Below are positions 8,910 to 16,818 of a stretch of 64,000 nt of DNA, in pieces. The notes below the pieces were generated by a model that saw nothing but the letters and a program-made list of their open reading frames with translations, had not been told where the DNA came from and did no database searches. The DNA comes from Chitinophaga oryziterrae (GTDB lineage: Bacteria > Bacteroidota > Bacteroidia > Chitinophagales > Chitinophagaceae). The DNA lies in contig NZ_WRXO01000003.1 of NCBI RefSeq assembly GCF_009758125.1, positions 682,001-746,000 on the forward strand, given 5' to 3'. The stretch's first letter is position 1. Each line of letters starts with the position of its first letter. Made by a program: the position numbers and the translations under genes.

Positions 8910-8932
8910 TTTACGAAAAAATACATGACAAT

Positions 8933-9790
8933 ATGAAGATTACAATCACAGGCTCATTGGGCAACATCAGCAGAGGAATTACAGAGATATTAACTGCGAA
9001 AGGACATCAGGTAACAGTGGTTACCCAAAGCCCGGAAAGAGTAAAAGCAATTGAAGATCTGAACGCTACAGCAGCGGTAGGATCTGTGGAAGATATTGAT
9101 TTTCTTGTAAATGCGTTTAAAGGGGCAGATGCAGTTTATACCATGATACCGCCGAATAATAATCCGGATTTCATGACCAGTGTAAGCCGTAACTATGCCA
9201 AAGCGATTGAACAGGCGGGTGTTCGCTACGTTGTAAACCTTAGCAGCGTAGGTTCTCCTTTAGCAGGTCAGGGCCCATTAAAAGAATATCATAATCTGGA
9301 AGAAAGCCTGAACGGCATTAATGTTTTACATCTTCGCCCGGGTATGTTTTATACGAATTTCTTCGGCGCAATAGAGATGATCAAACATCAGCACATCATC
9401 GGGAATAACTTCGATGGAACCGTTGACATGTTCATGACTCATCCTCATGATATTGCAGCTGTGGCCGCAGATGCATTGGATACTCTTTCTTTTACCGGTG
9501 TTAATATTCATTACCTGGTGAGCGACAAAAAGAATGGCAACGAAGTAGCACAGATATTAGCGGATGTTATTGGTCAGCCGATCTCCTGGGTTCCTTTTAC
9601 AGATGAACAGTTACTACAGGGCCTTATGCAAAACGGCTTTTCCAAAGAGCTTGCTGAAAACTATTTTGTAGCGATGGGAGTAGCGATAAGGGAAGGGTTA
9701 TTGTCTACCCATTATCAACAGAATAAATACCCTGTATCGGGTAAGATCACTTTTAAGGATTTTGCTACGGATTTTGCCAGGGCGTTTTAA
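8933..9790 (+). CDS. NmrA-family NAD(P)-binding oxidoreductase
   Basis: 285 residues, the usual size for atypical SDRs of the NmrA / QOR2-YtfG type. The dinucleotide motif is TGSLGNISRGITEIL at the extreme N-terminus, a variant GxxGxxxxG. It lacks the YxxxK pair of classical SDRs, as expected for this group. Members are NAD(P)H-dependent quinone or azo-compound reductases, or redox sensors. The divergent HxlR regulator and the operator-like repeat between them suggest induction by electrophiles. The gene ends before a strong hairpin. Confidence 0.9.
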   Translation: MKITITGSLGNISRGITEILTAKGHQVTVVTQSPERVKAIEDLNATAAVGSVEDIDFLVNAFKGADAVYTMIPPNNNPDFMTSVSRNYAKAIEQAGVRYVVNLSSVGSPLAGQGPLKEYHNLEESLNGINVLHLRPGMFYTNFFGAIEMIKHQHIIGNNFDGTVDMFMTHPHDIAAVAADALDTLSFTGVNIHYLVSDKKNGNEVAQILADVIGQPISWVPFTDEQLLQGLMQNGFSKELAENYFVAMGVAIREGLLSTHYQQNKYPVSGKITFKDFATDFARAF

Positions 9791-9847
9791 ATGGGGCTGG
9801 AATAACTATTGATCTATGGATAGAAATAGTTATTGCTTTGAATTATT

Positions 9848-9896
9848 ACCTGCCCAAAGTGTATTTCAAAACACACTTTGGGCAGGTGGTGTTTTT
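9848..9896. terminator. Bidirectional hairpin terminator
   Basis: Perfect 15-bp arms (ACCTGCCCAAAGTGT at 9848-9862 and its complement at 9873-9887) with a 10-nt loop and a T-rich tail. It lies between the convergent NmrA-type gene and the ABC permease gene. Confidence 0.88.
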
Positions 9897-9902
9897 AGCA
9901 TA

Positions 9903-10895
9903 TCATGTCCGTATTTCTCTCCGCATAAAGATATAATAAGAAACGGCAAAACATACGACTGTTGCTGCAATAAGTCCGCTTACCTGTGGCCATACTACCA
10001 GCAGGCTTTCACGCAGGGAAAGAGGTGAAGGGATAGCGCCGGCCATCTGTTCCATGGTTAGCGGTCCCAGGCTGCGTACGGAAGGCATCAGCAGGGTAGT
10101 GGTTGCATCGGTATACAGCTGACTGGGTACAAAGCGCAGGAATGTCATCACGATCCCGTTGTATGAAATCAATTGCTCCTGTGACAGCATGTTGGGATCG
10201 GGAAGTACTGCCTTTATGATAATATTCACGAGTATCTGGTAGAAAATCGTGAAGAACAACCAGATAGCAATGGCTGTCAGCGCCGAGGTAGCGGTTTGCC
10301 GGAATTTTACCGATAAAAGTATGGATAGATTAAGCCAGAAGGATACATAGATAATACTCAATACAACAAAACACAGGATGCGTATAAACTCGGACGGCTC
10401 TATCCTTACACCCGTGATCATCAGTCCACCGCCTATCATCAGCAGATTGAGAGATAAAAATAGCGTGCTGATAACGATCAGGGATGCGACAAATTTAGCA
10501 TTGATAAGAGAATCCCGGTATACAGGTTGTGCCATCAGCCGGATCAAAGTACCATTGGATTGTTCTGAATTGATAGCGTCAAAACCCAGACTAATACCCA
10601 GCAATGGCCCCAGGAAACCCACGAATATATGAAAGGGGGGAAGTGATCCATCCGTTGTCGTTAATAATTTCAGATATAAAAACAATCTGTCCGGATCACG
10701 TGAATTGGCTATCGCCTTACTGATATTAGCCATGGACACGTACATGGATCCAAAGAAAGTGAACAGGATAAGTGCTGCCAGGATAATAAAGCGCAAGCTA
10801 TGTAACTGGTCTGCCACTTCCTTTCTCATCATCACAAGAAATGGAGAACTAATGCTTTTTGAATCTGCCGAAAAAAGACCTGCCTGACTTTTCAT
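9903..10895 (-). CDS. ABC-2 type transporter permease
   Basis: 330 residues with about six hydrophobic helices: one near residues 35-55, one around 107-125 (FVGFLGPLLGISLGFDAIN), then clusters around 150-180, 185-210, 220-250 and a C-terminal one at 300-325. FDAINSEQSNGTLIRLMAQPVYRDS is the hallmark of the gliding/NosY-type ABC-2 permeases. The chosen ATG has an AAAGGA-like ribosome site 12 bp upstream and overlaps the ATPase gene by 47 bp; an alternative start is the MM pair at residue 22. It is the third gene of a NEW3-ATPase-permease operon. Confidence 0.9.
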   Translation of the reverse strand: MKSQAGLFSADSKSISSPFLVMMRKEVADQLHSLRFIILAALILFTFFGSMYVSMANISKAIANSRDPDRLFLYLKLLTTTDGSLPPFHIFVGFLGPLLGISLGFDAINSEQSNGTLIRLMAQPVYRDSLINAKFVASLIVISTLFLSLNLLMIGGGLMITGVRIEPSEFIRILCFVVLSIIYVSFWLNLSILLSVKFRQTATSALTAIAIWLFFTIFYQILVNIIIKAVLPDPNMLSQEQLISYNGIVMTFLRFVPSQLYTDATTTLLMPSVRSLGPLTMEQMAGAIPSPLSLRESLLVVWPQVSGLIAATVVCFAVSYYIFMRREIRT

Positions 10896-11844
10896 TGGGT
10901 GCGTTTTCCTTTAAATTATTTTCAAAATATTGTTGATAAATCTCATCCAGACCGTAAGTTTTCTTCTGTACACTGGTAACGTCAAAACCTTTGTGTACAA
11001 AGTAGCGGACGATATCAGGTGTAATATCTTCCTGCCCTGAAATCTCTATAACATCTCCATTGATCGTTATCTTTTCCGCCCCTGGCAATTGTAGTGCCTG
11101 TACATCAGGCATAATGGCCGTTTTCAAGGTCACCTGTACTACATAAGGCGCTGTTTTGAACAGGTTGCCGGTGAGCGTTTCAATATTGCCTTCAGCCAGT
11201 AAATGCCCGGCCACAAATATGCCTACGCGATTACATACCTGTTGTACCTGATGCAGGTGATGGGAAGATAATAATACGGTCAGGTTCTGACGCTGGTTCA
11301 GTTGCCGGATGAGTTCCAGGAAATCTTTTACCCCTGCCGGGTCCAGGCCCAGCGTAGGTTCATCGAGGATGATGACTTCCGGCTGTTTGATCAGCACATC
11401 TGCCAGGCCGAGCCGCTGTTTCATCCCCCGGGAGAAAGTCCCGGTTTTCTTATTGATGGCAGTTTCCAGTCCAACCTCTACGAGCATTTCCCTGGCAATA
11501 TTCTTCACTTCTTTTTCCGGGATGCCGTTTAGTCTTCCTATATAGATAAGGTTTTCCAGCGCGGTGAGTTCATTATAGAAGCCTACGTTGTCGGGCATGT
11601 AGCCTACTTTACGTTTTACCGGGATAGGGTTGCGGGAAGCATTAATCCCGCAGATACGTGCCTCTCCCGCAGTAGGTATTGTTAATCCCAGCAGCATCAG
11701 TATGGTGGTGGATTTACCTGCACCATTGGGGCCCAGCAAACCGAATATCTCTCCTTTGTTAATAGACAGGTGAAGGTTGTCTACAGCCTTAAAGGAGCCA
11801 TAGTGTTTGGTGAGGCCATTCATCTCAATGATTGGTTGTTCCAT
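10849..11844 (-). CDS. ABC transporter ATP-binding protein
   Basis: 331 residues. Walker A is LGPNGAGKSTT, the signature is FSRGMKQRLGLADVL, Walker B is VIILDEPTLGLDP and the switch histidine is in LLSSHHLHQV. After the nucleotide domain (about 1-220) a C-terminal extension of some 100 residues resembles the regulatory tail of DrrA/NosF-like exporters. It probably energises the adjacent permease. It is preceded by the NEW3 protein gene with a 6-bp gap, so all three are one transcript. Confidence 0.94.
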   Translation of the reverse strand: MEQPIIEMNGLTKHYGSFKAVDNLHLSINKGEIFGLLGPNGAGKSTTILMLLGLTIPTAGEARICGINASRNPIPVKRKVGYMPDNVGFYNELTALENLIYIGRLNGIPEKEVKNIAREMLVEVGLETAINKKTGTFSRGMKQRLGLADVLIKQPEVIILDEPTLGLDPAGVKDFLELIRQLNQRQNLTVLLSSHHLHQVQQVCNRVGIFVAGHLLAEGNIETLTGNLFKTAPYVVQVTLKTAIMPDVQALQLPGAEKITINGDVIEISGQEDITPDIVRYFVHKGFDVTSVQKKTYGLDEIYQQYFENNLKENAPNEKSGRSFFGRFKKH

Positions 11845-11850
11845 AAGCTG

Positions 11851-12684
11851 CTATCTCCTGCCATATTTACGGATCAGATAATACACAACGCCCAGCGCCA
11901 CCAGTATAACGAGAAGGCCCAGCCATCCTGTAAGGACGGAGGTCCTGACAGTCATACGGAAAGCTGCATCAGACGAACTATTGTTGTTCCTGGCCGAGAA
12001 CGTGGTAACATAATCTCCTGCGATGGTTTTATCGGGAACATGCAGGGTGGCGATAACTTCCTCGTCTTTGCCGGGTTCCAGTCTGGTAATTGTGGAAGGG
12101 GAGAATGTTGTTTCCCATTGCGGAGGGGCCTGTGCAGAAAGCGCCAGGTTTTCGAGCGCAATGGTACCCGTGTTTTTCACCAGCAGGTGGATCTCTTTCC
12201 GGCTACCTTCGGTCACATCATCACTGAGCCTTCCGGAGGGAGTTGTGAGCTGAACGGTATAAGTCCCTTTCACCACTGCTTCCAGGTTTAGCCTGGTGGA
12301 ATCCGATCCGGCAGTTGCCACTACGGGAATGGCATATTTGCCAGGTTTAGTTTGTATGGTAGGATTGATCTCTATGGTAATGTCCTGGGTCCTCCCGGAA
12401 TCGATGTTAAGGGATGTTACCTGCATACCTTCCACTTTGAAGGCTATATTCCAACCGGGAGGAATCGTGGCAGAGAGCTGGTAAATACGTGGCAGGGAGG
12501 CCGCGTTACGAAGTTTTGTGTTGTAGGTAAAAGTGGTATTGGCGGCAGCTTCGATGTTCATCAGCCTTGCTGTAAAAGGAGGAGTACCTTTCTGCGCAAT
12601 ACTTTGTTTACTCAATAATAATAAGAAAAGACAAAAAAAAGAGTGGAACTTAATCCGTTTTGGATACTGTTTTTTCGCAGACAT
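11851..12684 (-). CDS. NEW3-domain membrane-anchored protein of an ABC transporter operon
   Basis: 277 residues. An N-terminal signal-like segment (FFCLFLLLLSKQSIAQ, to about residue 31) is followed by two immunoglobulin-like NEW3 (alpha-galactosidase-associated, COG1470) domains, the second reading LLVKNTGTIALENLALSAQ, and a single C-terminal membrane helix (about 250-270, GWLGLLVILVALGVVYYLI) with a positive tail. The protein should sit on the outer face of the inner membrane. NEW3 proteins commonly accompany ABC-2 transporters and may be the accessory extracytoplasmic subunit; the cargo is unknown. Confidence 0.85.
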   Translation of the reverse strand: MSAKKQYPKRIKFHSFFCLFLLLLSKQSIAQKGTPPFTARLMNIEAAANTTFTYNTKLRNAASLPRIYQLSATIPPGWNIAFKVEGMQVTSLNIDSGRTQDITIEINPTIQTKPGKYAIPVVATAGSDSTRLNLEAVVKGTYTVQLTTPSGRLSDDVTEGSRKEIHLLVKNTGTIALENLALSAQAPPQWETTFSPSTITRLEPGKDEEVIATLHVPDKTIAGDYVTTFSARNNNSSSDAAFRMTVRTSVLTGWLGLLVILVALGVVYYLIRKYGRR

Positions 12685-12848
12685 AAGATTAATAAATAAG
12701 GATTATATTCTTTATGAAATAATAGCTATTTACCTTTCCATACAACAGGGAGCTGTTGTCTTAAACGGGGAGCAAATTAAAAATAATTCTCAAAATTAAT
12801 TGCAAAAAAAATGTGAAAATTATTTTTTCTCTGCCAGATCCCCTATTT

Positions 12849-12860
12849 GAATTTCGTAAT
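12849..12860 (+). promoter_or_regulatory. AraC operator copy upstream of its own gene
   Basis: GAATTTCGTAAT lies 8 bp before the AraC start codon. The same word is found twice more in front of the downstream SDR gene, which suggests autoregulation. Confidence 0.55.
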
Positions 12861-12868
12861 ATTGTAAA

Positions 12869-13768
12869 ATGAATAAAACAGAGACGATAGAAGATTTCTA
12901 TAAAAGAAAGCTCAATTGGGTCCCCGATAGCTTGAAAAAGGAAATCGGACATTTTAATGTTTTCAGGATTGAGGATTTTGTTGGAAAGCATGCCAGACCA
13001 GTACCCTATAGCCGGAGGGATTACTTCAAAATCAGTCTGCTTATTGGCAGAAGGAAAATACATTATGCCGATAAAACCGTTGAAATAGATAAGCAGGCGT
13101 TATTGTTCTCTAATCCTTTAATACCTTACAACTGGGAATCGCTGGACGAGCAGCAGAGTGGTTATATATGTGTATTTACGGCTGCTTTTTTCCATCATTT
13201 CGGCAATCTGAAAGACTATGCTGTTTTCCAGCCGGCCGGGACACCGGTACTTGAACTGTCGGATGAGCAGGCCGTTCGTATAAGATCCATTTATGAGCGT
13301 ATGTATGAAGAGATTGAATCGGATTATGTACATAAGTATGATGCCCTGAGAAACCTGGTGTTCGAGCTGCTGCACAGCGCCACGAAAATGCAACCTGTCA
13401 GGAGTGTCCCAAACCAGGATAATAATGCTTCCCGCAGGATCTCTACTTTGTTCCTGGAACTGCTGGAACGTCAGTTCCCTATTGAAGATACCCGGCAACG
13501 GTTCCAGTTACGTTCTGCTTCTGATTTCGCTCATCAGTTGTCTATTCATGTTAACCATCTTAATAAGGCGTTGAAAGAAACGACGTTAAAAACTACTTCT
13601 GATATTATTGCGGAAAGGGTATTGCAGGAAGCAAAGATCCTTTTGAAAAACACGCATTGGAATGTATCTGAGATCGCCTACACTTTAGGTTTTAATGAAG
13701 TGACCCATTTTAATAATTTCTTCAAGAAGAAATTGAACATTACTCCTTTGCAATTTAAGAATGATTGA
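12869..13768 (+). CDS. AraC-family transcriptional regulator
   Basis: 299 residues. The N-terminal 170 residues form a cupin-like sensor domain (strands around YFKISLLIGRRKIHYADK and NPLIPYNWESLDEQ). The C-terminal AraC/XylS double helix-turn-helix spans about 195-299, with SASDFAHQLSIHVNHLNKAL in the first HTH and VSEIAYTLGFNEVTHFNNFF in the second. It is followed after 79 bp by an SDR gene in the same direction, and repeated operator-like words flank the gene on both sides, so it likely controls itself and the SDR gene. This AraC-SDR layout recurs as a decayed copy at 16.6-17.6 kb. Confidence 0.95.
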   Translation: MNKTETIEDFYKRKLNWVPDSLKKEIGHFNVFRIEDFVGKHARPVPYSRRDYFKISLLIGRRKIHYADKTVEIDKQALLFSNPLIPYNWESLDEQQSGYICVFTAAFFHHFGNLKDYAVFQPAGTPVLELSDEQAVRIRSIYERMYEEIESDYVHKYDALRNLVFELLHSATKMQPVRSVPNQDNNASRRISTLFLELLERQFPIEDTRQRFQLRSASDFAHQLSIHVNHLNKALKETTLKTTSDIIAERVLQEAKILLKNTHWNVSEIAYTLGFNEVTHFNNFFKKKLNITPLQFKND

Positions 13769-13828
13769 ATTTCGTAATCCTTGATTTGAATTTCGTTATA
13801 GCCTGCGTTACCAGTGGTAGTAACTTTG
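13767..13828 (+). promoter_or_regulatory. Two direct AraC operator repeats and the SDR promoter
   Basis: GAATTTCGTAAT (13767-13778, overlapping the end of the AraC gene) and GAATTTCGTTAT (13788-13799) are direct repeats 21 bp apart, two helical turns, as AraC activators prefer. TAACTTTG (13821-13828) matches the TAnnTTTG -7 element 19 bp before the SDR ATG. Confidence 0.6.
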
Positions 13829-13847
13829 CGTTATTAATTCAAATGAA

Positions 13848-14609
13848 ATGAAAACGAATAAAATTGCGTTAGTCACCGGTGGTAGCCGTGGACTGGGAAA
13901 AGATATGGCCATTGCTCTTTCCTCAAAAGGCATTGATGTTATATTGACTTACAACACCAATAAACAGGAGGCGGAAAATGTAATAGCAGAAATAACATGG
14001 GCGGGCACTAAAGCTGTTGCCTTACAATTCGACGTTTCCAAACCCGCCTCTTTTGATAGCTTCCTGGAGCAGGTAAAGGATGTGCTGAAAGCCACCTGGG
14101 ACACGGATAAATTTGATTATCTCATTAACAATGCTGGTATAGGCAGATCTGTTTCTATCGCGGATATTACAGAGGATACCTTTGATGAGCTGATGAACGT
14201 TCATTTTAAAGGCGTTTATTTTCTTACGCAGAAATCTCTTCCTTTGATGAATGATAACGGTGGTGTAATCTTTATTTCTTCCGGTTCTACACGTTTTAAT
14301 GTACCTGGTTATTCTGCATATGCTTCCTGTAAAGCGGCGATAGAAGTATTCGCCCGTTATGTAGCGAAGGAGTACGGCTCTCGTGGTATCAGGGCCAATG
14401 TACTGGCGCCTGGTGCGATAGAAACGGATTTCAACGGAGCGACAATAAGGAACAATCCACAGACGAAAAGTTTCATTACTTCACAGACGGCTTTAGGTAG
14501 GGTTGGTAATGCGGATGATATAGGAAGTGTAGTTGCCTTTTTATGTTCCGGTGATGCCAAATGGGTAAACGGACAAAGAATTGAAGTTTCAGGTGGGATA
14601 TATTTGTAG
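13848..14609 (+). CDS. SDR family oxidoreductase (FabG-like)
   Basis: 253 residues, classical SDR length. The nucleotide-binding motif is TGGSRGLGKDMA, the NNAG motif is YLINNAGIG, the catalytic Ser is in FISSGSTRFN and the YxxxK pair is YSAYASCKAAIE. LAPGAIETDF and a C-terminal WVNGQRIEVSGGIYL complete the fold. The enzyme reduces or oxidises a carbonyl/alcohol with NAD(P). It is the likely target of the AraC regulator just upstream. Confidence 0.95.
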   Translation: MKTNKIALVTGGSRGLGKDMAIALSSKGIDVILTYNTNKQEAENVIAEITWAGTKAVALQFDVSKPASFDSFLEQVKDVLKATWDTDKFDYLINNAGIGRSVSIADITEDTFDELMNVHFKGVYFLTQKSLPLMNDNGGVIFISSGSTRFNVPGYSAYASCKAAIEVFARYVAKEYGSRGIRANVLAPGAIETDFNGATIRNNPQTKSFITSQTALGRVGNADDIGSVVAFLCSGDAKWVNGQRIEVSGGIYL

Positions 14610-14677
14610 TTGTGCGAGGATTGAAAGGCAGTATCTATTAGAGATGAGCAACTAACAGTATTTTAGGCCGGGTATAA

Positions 14678-14736
14678 TAAGGGCAAAGTTAGTATAAAGT
14701 TTGTAATTAACAAACTTTATACTAACTTTGCCCTTA
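14678..14736. repeat. Perfect 27-bp-arm palindrome with two outward-facing promoter-like elements
   Basis: Arms 14678-14704 and 14710-14736 are exact complements around a 5-nt loop. Each arm contains TAACTTTG (as CAAAGTTA on the other strand), the TAnnTTTG -7 word, pointing outward. It lies 5 bp before the proposed start of the next gene and near the left edge of a group of accessory genes. Confidence 0.9.
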
Positions 14737-14741
14737 GTTCT

Positions 14742-15116
14742 TTGAACTATTATAACCGTGCCTACGGAATACAAGTGGCGAATTTTCAGATGGATGTTCT
14801 TAATGCACTTATGTGTCTTGCAGAAGAGAATCCTAATGGATTCACAGTGTATGTGCCCAGTTTAAAACCAGTAAAAAAAGGCTGGGTAGTTGCCAAAATT
14901 GAAACACAGAATAGTTTTGGAGACGAAGGCTTGCTGAAGGTCCTTAAATATGCAACTGGTACCACAGGTATAGTTGGGTATTGGAATAATGAAGGCGTTT
15001 TTTACTGGGACACAGTTATGGTGTTTGAAAGTGAAATAGAGGCAACAGAGGCAGGAATTGCCAATGAACAAATTGCTATCTATAACATTGAAAACAATGA
15101 GCTGAAAATTTTGTAA
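14742..15116 (+). CDS. Hypothetical accessory protein
   Basis: 124 residues if the TTG at 14742 is used; the first ATG in frame is at 14790 and would give 108 residues. The centre (VVAKIETQNSFGDEGLLKVLKYA, then GIVGYWNNEGVFYWDTVMVF) resembles small soluble proteins found on Bacteroidota mobile elements, which have no assigned function. There is no signal peptide or membrane helix. A promoter-like TAACTTTG ends 11 bp before the TTG. A hairpin terminator follows the gene, separating it from the HTH gene. Confidence 0.6.
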   Translation: MNYYNRAYGIQVANFQMDVLNALMCLAEENPNGFTVYVPSLKPVKKGWVVAKIETQNSFGDEGLLKVLKYATGTTGIVGYWNNEGVFYWDTVMVFESEIEATEAGIANEQIAIYNIENNELKIL

Positions 15117-15121
15117 AAAGA

Positions 15122-15151
15122 AGTAGGGGAGATTTCTTCCCCTGCTTTTTA
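15122..15151 (+). terminator. Hairpin terminator
   Basis: AGTAGGGGA (15122-15130) pairs with TCCCCTGCT (15138-15146), one G-T pair, 7-nt loop, then a T run. It directly follows the stop of the preceding gene. Confidence 0.75.
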
Positions 15152-15183
15152 CTTTGATATACATAACCTTTAAAAAAAAAATT

Positions 15184-15687
15184 ATGGAAATTAAGAATTT
15201 GCGGAAAATTGATTTCCTCGCTGACGAATCAATTAAAAAAATGGAATTTGGTGCCTTACAGCATCGAAGATTCTCAAATATTGAGTTCAAAATTTTGAGA
15301 GTAGATAATGAGGGGAAAACAATAACAATACAAACATCTCAGGGCAAAAGCCTTTCCGAGAATTATGCAGACTTACCCAAATTAGTTAAAATAACGAAAG
15401 ATTTGTTTTCACGTTATATCAATGATTACATTGTTCACGTACAGGCAATACCATATTCGCATCCTAAAGTTGATGAACTTAGTACATCATTTATTCGGGA
15501 CAGTCTGGAAAAAAGAGGCATAAAAATTAAGGATATTGAAAAGGAAACCGGAATTGACAAAACAAATTTATCGGCATGGTTAAATGATAAAAGGCCCATG
15601 AGTCAACCCGTTAAGGCTATGTTTTATTTTCTGTTAAAATCCACAGCGTCAATTAAATCTGAGGATAAAGGTGTGATGAATAAGTAA
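15184..15687 (+). CDS. Protein with C-terminal XRE-like helix-turn-helix
   Basis: 167 residues from the ATG at 15184, which follows an A-run like those before several other small genes here. The N-terminal 110 residues are of unknown fold. The C-terminus (about 112-157, IKIKDIEKETGIDKTNLSAW then LNDKRPMS) is a clear lambda-repressor-type HTH. It could be a DNA-binding regulator of the neighbouring accessory genes. No partner toxin was recognised next to it, so toxin-antitoxin function is not claimed. Confidence 0.7.
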   Translation: MEIKNLRKIDFLADESIKKMEFGALQHRRFSNIEFKILRVDNEGKTITIQTSQGKSLSENYADLPKLVKITKDLFSRYINDYIVHVQAIPYSHPKVDELSTSFIRDSLEKRGIKIKDIEKETGIDKTNLSAWLNDKRPMSQPVKAMFYFLLKSTASIKSEDKGVMNK

Positions 15688-15788
15688 GGGAATATTGCTT
15701 GGGTTTGGGGATAGCGATTATCGCTTTGGCTTATTACTAATTGTGATAAAAGGTCTTTTTTGATGAAGTGATTTACTAGATTTGTATT

Positions 15789-16589
15789 ATGAATTATATG
15801 GATATTCAATGGGTGATACAACGAAACCTCACAAATGATTTTGAAAGAATAGCAGCTTTCTGCGAAAAGATTGGTGTCAAATTCATTGGATTAGATATCA
15901 TACCTTTTACCTCCGAGCTTCCTGCATTTGATAAAAGCCGGAAATCCATCATTTACGGCTCTACGACTTTTAACGATCTTGTATTTAAAAATAAAGAGCT
16001 TAAGCAAGGTGTATTTTATGATGAGAAGAACTTTTCAATAGAAAATTATATTGAGAAGTGGGGGAGATATATGCTTAATTACGATGCTTCAATCAGTACT
16101 TTTCAAGCGTTAATAGAAGGAGATAATTATAGTCCGGATAAGCAGTTGTTTATTCGTCCGGACGATGATAGCAAATCCTTTGCAGGAGAGGTGAAACGTT
16201 TTGACGAGATAGGAGATTGGTATAATAAACTTAAGATCATTGAGAATACTAATTTATCTCTTGAAAGTAAGATTGTGGTATCTGAGCCTTATAACATTCA
16301 ATTTGAATGGCGTCTCTGGATTGTTAACAAGAAAGTGATTGCTGCATCAAAGTATAGAGAATATTTTAAATTGAAAAAGGAGCAGGGATGTCCTGAAACG
16401 GTAATTTCTTTTGCGGAAGCAAGGTGTCAGGAATATACTCCTCATGATGTTTTTGTAATGGATATTTGTTTGTGTGGGGATGAGTATTATATTGTTGAAT
16501 GTGGTTGTATGAATGGGTCCGGATTTTATAATGCGAATATTGATGATATTGTGAGTAGTGTGTCGGATTATTTTTTATCAACGATCTAA
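15789..16589 (+). CDS. ATP-grasp domain protein (DUF4343-like)
   Basis: 266 residues. The arrangement KQLFIRPDDDSKSFAGEV, then IVVSEPYNIQFEWRLWIVN, then DVFVMDICLCGDEYYIVECG and ending MNGSGFYNANI is that of small stand-alone ATP-grasp ligases, in which the last Glu and Asn coordinate magnesium-ATP. Such enzymes form amide or ester bonds with an acylphosphate intermediate; the substrate is unknown. A TAGATTTG promoter-like word (15777-15784) ends just before the ATG, so the true start may be the next ATG at 15798. It is followed immediately by a broken AraC gene. Confidence 0.8.
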   Translation: MNYMDIQWVIQRNLTNDFERIAAFCEKIGVKFIGLDIIPFTSELPAFDKSRKSIIYGSTTFNDLVFKNKELKQGVFYDEKNFSIENYIEKWGRYMLNYDASISTFQALIEGDNYSPDKQLFIRPDDDSKSFAGEVKRFDEIGDWYNKLKIIENTNLSLESKIVVSEPYNIQFEWRLWIVNKKVIAASKYREYFKLKKEQGCPETVISFAEARCQEYTPHDVFVMDICLCGDEYYIVECGCMNGSGFYNANIDDIVSSVSDYFLSTI

Positions 16590-16607
16590 TGAAGATCTTT
16601 GTAAAAA

Positions 16608-16718
16608 AAAGGACTCTTATCAAATATTACTTATAGCCTGGGCTTTGAAGAATTGGCCACTTTCTCCAACTTCTTCAAAAAGCAGACCTCTTATTCCCCT
16701 TTATCTTATCGTGAATAG
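16608..16718 (+). pseudogene. C-terminal remnant of an AraC-family regulator
   Basis: Reading from 16608 to the TAG at 16716-16718 gives a fragment with YSLGFEELATFSNFFKKQ and SYSPLSYRE, the second helix-turn-helix and end of an AraC protein. No upstream coding part is present: the ATP-grasp gene ends at 16589. A few residues expected before YSLGF (the SEIA segment) are missing. The fragment stands 100 bp before an SDR gene, just as the intact AraC does at 12869-13768, so this is the ruin of a second AraC-SDR pair. Confidence 0.8.
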
Positions 16719-16818
16719 GTGGAGGAGGTTTCTTTTTTGCAAATAATGGATTGATTCTCGTAAACAGCGAACCCTGTTTCGTCTGATCTTTGTTCTATCA
16801 AATTAAAACGTACAAAAG

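Noticed and set aside
8855..8926. 24-residue N-terminal extension of the HxlR protein
   Set aside because: It would run through the divergent promoter/operator and has no counterpart in the family.
11770..12291. 173-codon + strand open frame across the ABC/NEW3 junction
   Set aside because: Spans two real genes on the other strand, with no recognisable domain.
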